A DNA stretch of 5,450 nt from Betaproteobacteria bacterium UBA7395 (GTDB lineage Bacteria > Pseudomonadota > Gammaproteobacteria > Burkholderiales > Rhodocyclaceae): positions 1 through 5,450 of the forward strand of contig DKNF01000240.1 of the NCBI GenBank assembly GCA_002470165.1. Reading direction: 5' to 3'. Positions within the stretch are counted from its first letter, which is position 1. Every line of letters begins with the position of its first letter. The position numbers were made by a program, and so were the translations under genes. Of the stretch, positions 4,878 to 5,450 are shown one piece after another. Under the pieces are notes generated by a model. It ran no database searches. It was not told the DNA's origin and was given only the letters and a program-made list of their open reading frames with translations.

Positions 4878-5450
4878 TGGACGGCGAGGGCAGCGTCATC
4901 CGGGCGGTCGTCCGCCTGGTCGATCCGGCAGGTGCCGTCGTCGAAATCGCGCAGGGCGGTTGCGGCCGTTGCCATGAAAAGGGCGGTTGCGGCGGGCATC
5001 ACCTGACCCAGACCTTCTGCAGCGGCCCGCGTCGCTATCGCGTGGACAATGCCATCGGCGCCGAAGTCGGCGATACGGTTTCAGTTGCCGTCACGGCGGG
5101 AACCTTGCGCAGGGGCGCCAATCTGGCCTACGGCCTGCCGGTGCTCGGCCTGATCGGCCGGCGGATCCTCTTCACCCATCTGAAGGCGGCGGCGCTGGTG
5201 ATGACGATGTTCCTGATCGTCGCCTTCGCCATCGACCTGGCGCAGACGCTCGACGGCGTGCTGGCGCGGGCCGACGAGCTCGGGCGCTCCCGCGTGGCCG
5301 TGGTCGCGACCTATCTCGGCTTCCGCGCCGTCGACATCGCCACGCGCCTCTTTCCCGTCGCCTGCTTCATCGGCGTCTTCGCGGCCGAGCTGATGCGCCT
5401 GTTCAACCGCGAGACCACGGTGATCGCCGCGGCCGGCTGGTCGCCGCGCC
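4877..5450 (+). CDS. rseC: RseC-like N-terminus running in frame into an LptF/LptG-type permease; open at the window edge
   Basis: The ATG overlaps the rpoE stop (TGATG); an in-frame GTG one codon earlier is possible. Residues 1 to about 92 are RseC/MucC-like: a short beta-rich start, a Cys cluster Cys29-x2-Cys32-x5-Cys38 plus Cys48, then VGDTVSVAV and GTLRRGANLAYGLPVLGL. That last segment corresponds to the E. coli GSLLSSALLVYMSPLVGL stretch at the start of its first membrane helix. E. coli RseC has about 159 residues with two helices, modulates sigma-E, and acts with the Rsx complex in reducing SoxR. Here the second half of RseC is absent. From about residue 93 the frame continues, without a stop, as an unrelated membrane permease. 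At least 191 codons are open. Either the RseC gene is broken by a sequence join, or this is a genuine fusion. The RseC identity of the first part is well supported; treating the whole as one real protein is not. Confidence 0.7.
   Translation, partial: MDGEGSVIRAVVRLVDPAGAVVEIAQGGCGRCHEKGGCGGHHLTQTFCSGPRRYRVDNAIGAEVGDTVSVAVTAGTLRRGANLAYGLPVLGLIGRRILFTHLKAAALVMTMFLIVAFAIDLAQTLDGVLARADELGRSRVAVVATYLGFRAVDIATRLFPVACFIGVFAAELMRLFNRETTVIAAAGWSPR
5153..5450 (+). other. N-terminal fragment of an LptF/LptG (YjgP/YjgQ) permease, compositionally distinct
   Basis: Residues about 93-191 of the open frame read IGRRILFTHLKAAALVMTMF, a first membrane helix with IDLAQTLDGVL, then YLGFRAVDIATRLFPVACFIGVF. After that comes MRLFNRETTVIAAAGWSPR. 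The pattern of IG-x-x-I-x(n)-D, then P-x(3)-F-x-G, then R-E-T-x-x-x-A-x-G-x-S is the N-terminal pattern of LptF/LptG. These are the inner-membrane subunits that extract lipopolysaccharide with the LptB ATPase. Full-length members have about 350-390 residues, so most of the protein lies beyond the window. The sequence differs clearly from enterobacterial LptF and LptG; my impression is of an alphaproteobacterial-type relative, which is uncertain. 96 of 99 codons end in G or C, against 72 of 92 in the RseC part just upstream. No ribosome binding site or convincing start codon exists at the junction. Confidence 0.65.

Noticed and set aside
5141..5143. In-frame GTG as a native start for the LptF/LptG-like protein
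   Set aside because: There is no Shine-Dalgarno upstream, and the codon lies in sequence that still matches RseC (NLAYGLPVLGL).
5153..5450. Overall GC content as evidence that the tail is foreign
   Set aside because: Hand counts give about 69% GC for 4877-5150 and about 71% for 5161-5450, not a meaningful difference. The contrast appears only at third codon positions.

Overview
The window looks like a piece of a betaproteobacterial chromosome, most likely from the Rhodocyclales (Dechloromonas/Azonexus/Accumulibacter-like). This rests on the moderately high GC content, on protein sequences close to the E. coli housekeeping proteins, and on the order fabG-acpP-fabF-ygfX-like / nadB / rpoE. The lineage is inferred from memory of families, not from a search.

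Layout. Bases 1-2562 are read rightward. They hold the 3' two thirds of fabG (3-oxoacyl-ACP reductase), acpP (acyl carrier protein), fabF (3-oxoacyl-ACP synthase II) and a small two-helix membrane protein of the YgfX/CptA type. These are consecutive elements of type II fatty-acid synthesis plus one accessory gene. An extended -10 promoter precedes acpP. A strong hairpin with a T-tract lies between acpP and fabF. A second terminator-like hairpin follows fabF, and its stem contains the GTG start codon of the ygfX-like gene. nadB (L-aspartate oxidase, first step of NAD synthesis) is read leftward from 4114 to 2537 and overlaps the end of the ygfX-like gene tail to tail by 26 bp. From 4278 the strand switches back to rightward for rpoE (extracytoplasmic stress sigma factor, sigma-E).

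The 163-bp divergent nadB-rpoE gap is densely structured. It has two perfect 6-4-6 inverted repeats whose centres are 31 bp apart, a good -24/-12 (sigma-54-like) match, and an overlapping TATACT -10 element.

Downstream of rpoE, with a 1-base stop/start overlap, begins an RseC-like protein (Cys-rich, sigma-E/SoxR-associated). No anti-sigma gene rseA or rseB lies between them. At about base 5153 the RseC-like reading frame passes without a stop into a different protein family, the N-terminus of an LptF/LptG lipopolysaccharide-export permease. Third-position GC jumps from about 78% to about 97% at the same point. This is either a chimeric sequence join or a real gene fusion/rearrangement. I lean toward an assembly chimera.

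Most of the window is conserved housekeeping DNA. I see no mobile element, CRISPR array, tRNA or rRNA. The points worth checking are the hairpin over the ygfX-like start, the nadB-rpoE control region, and the RseC/LptG junction.
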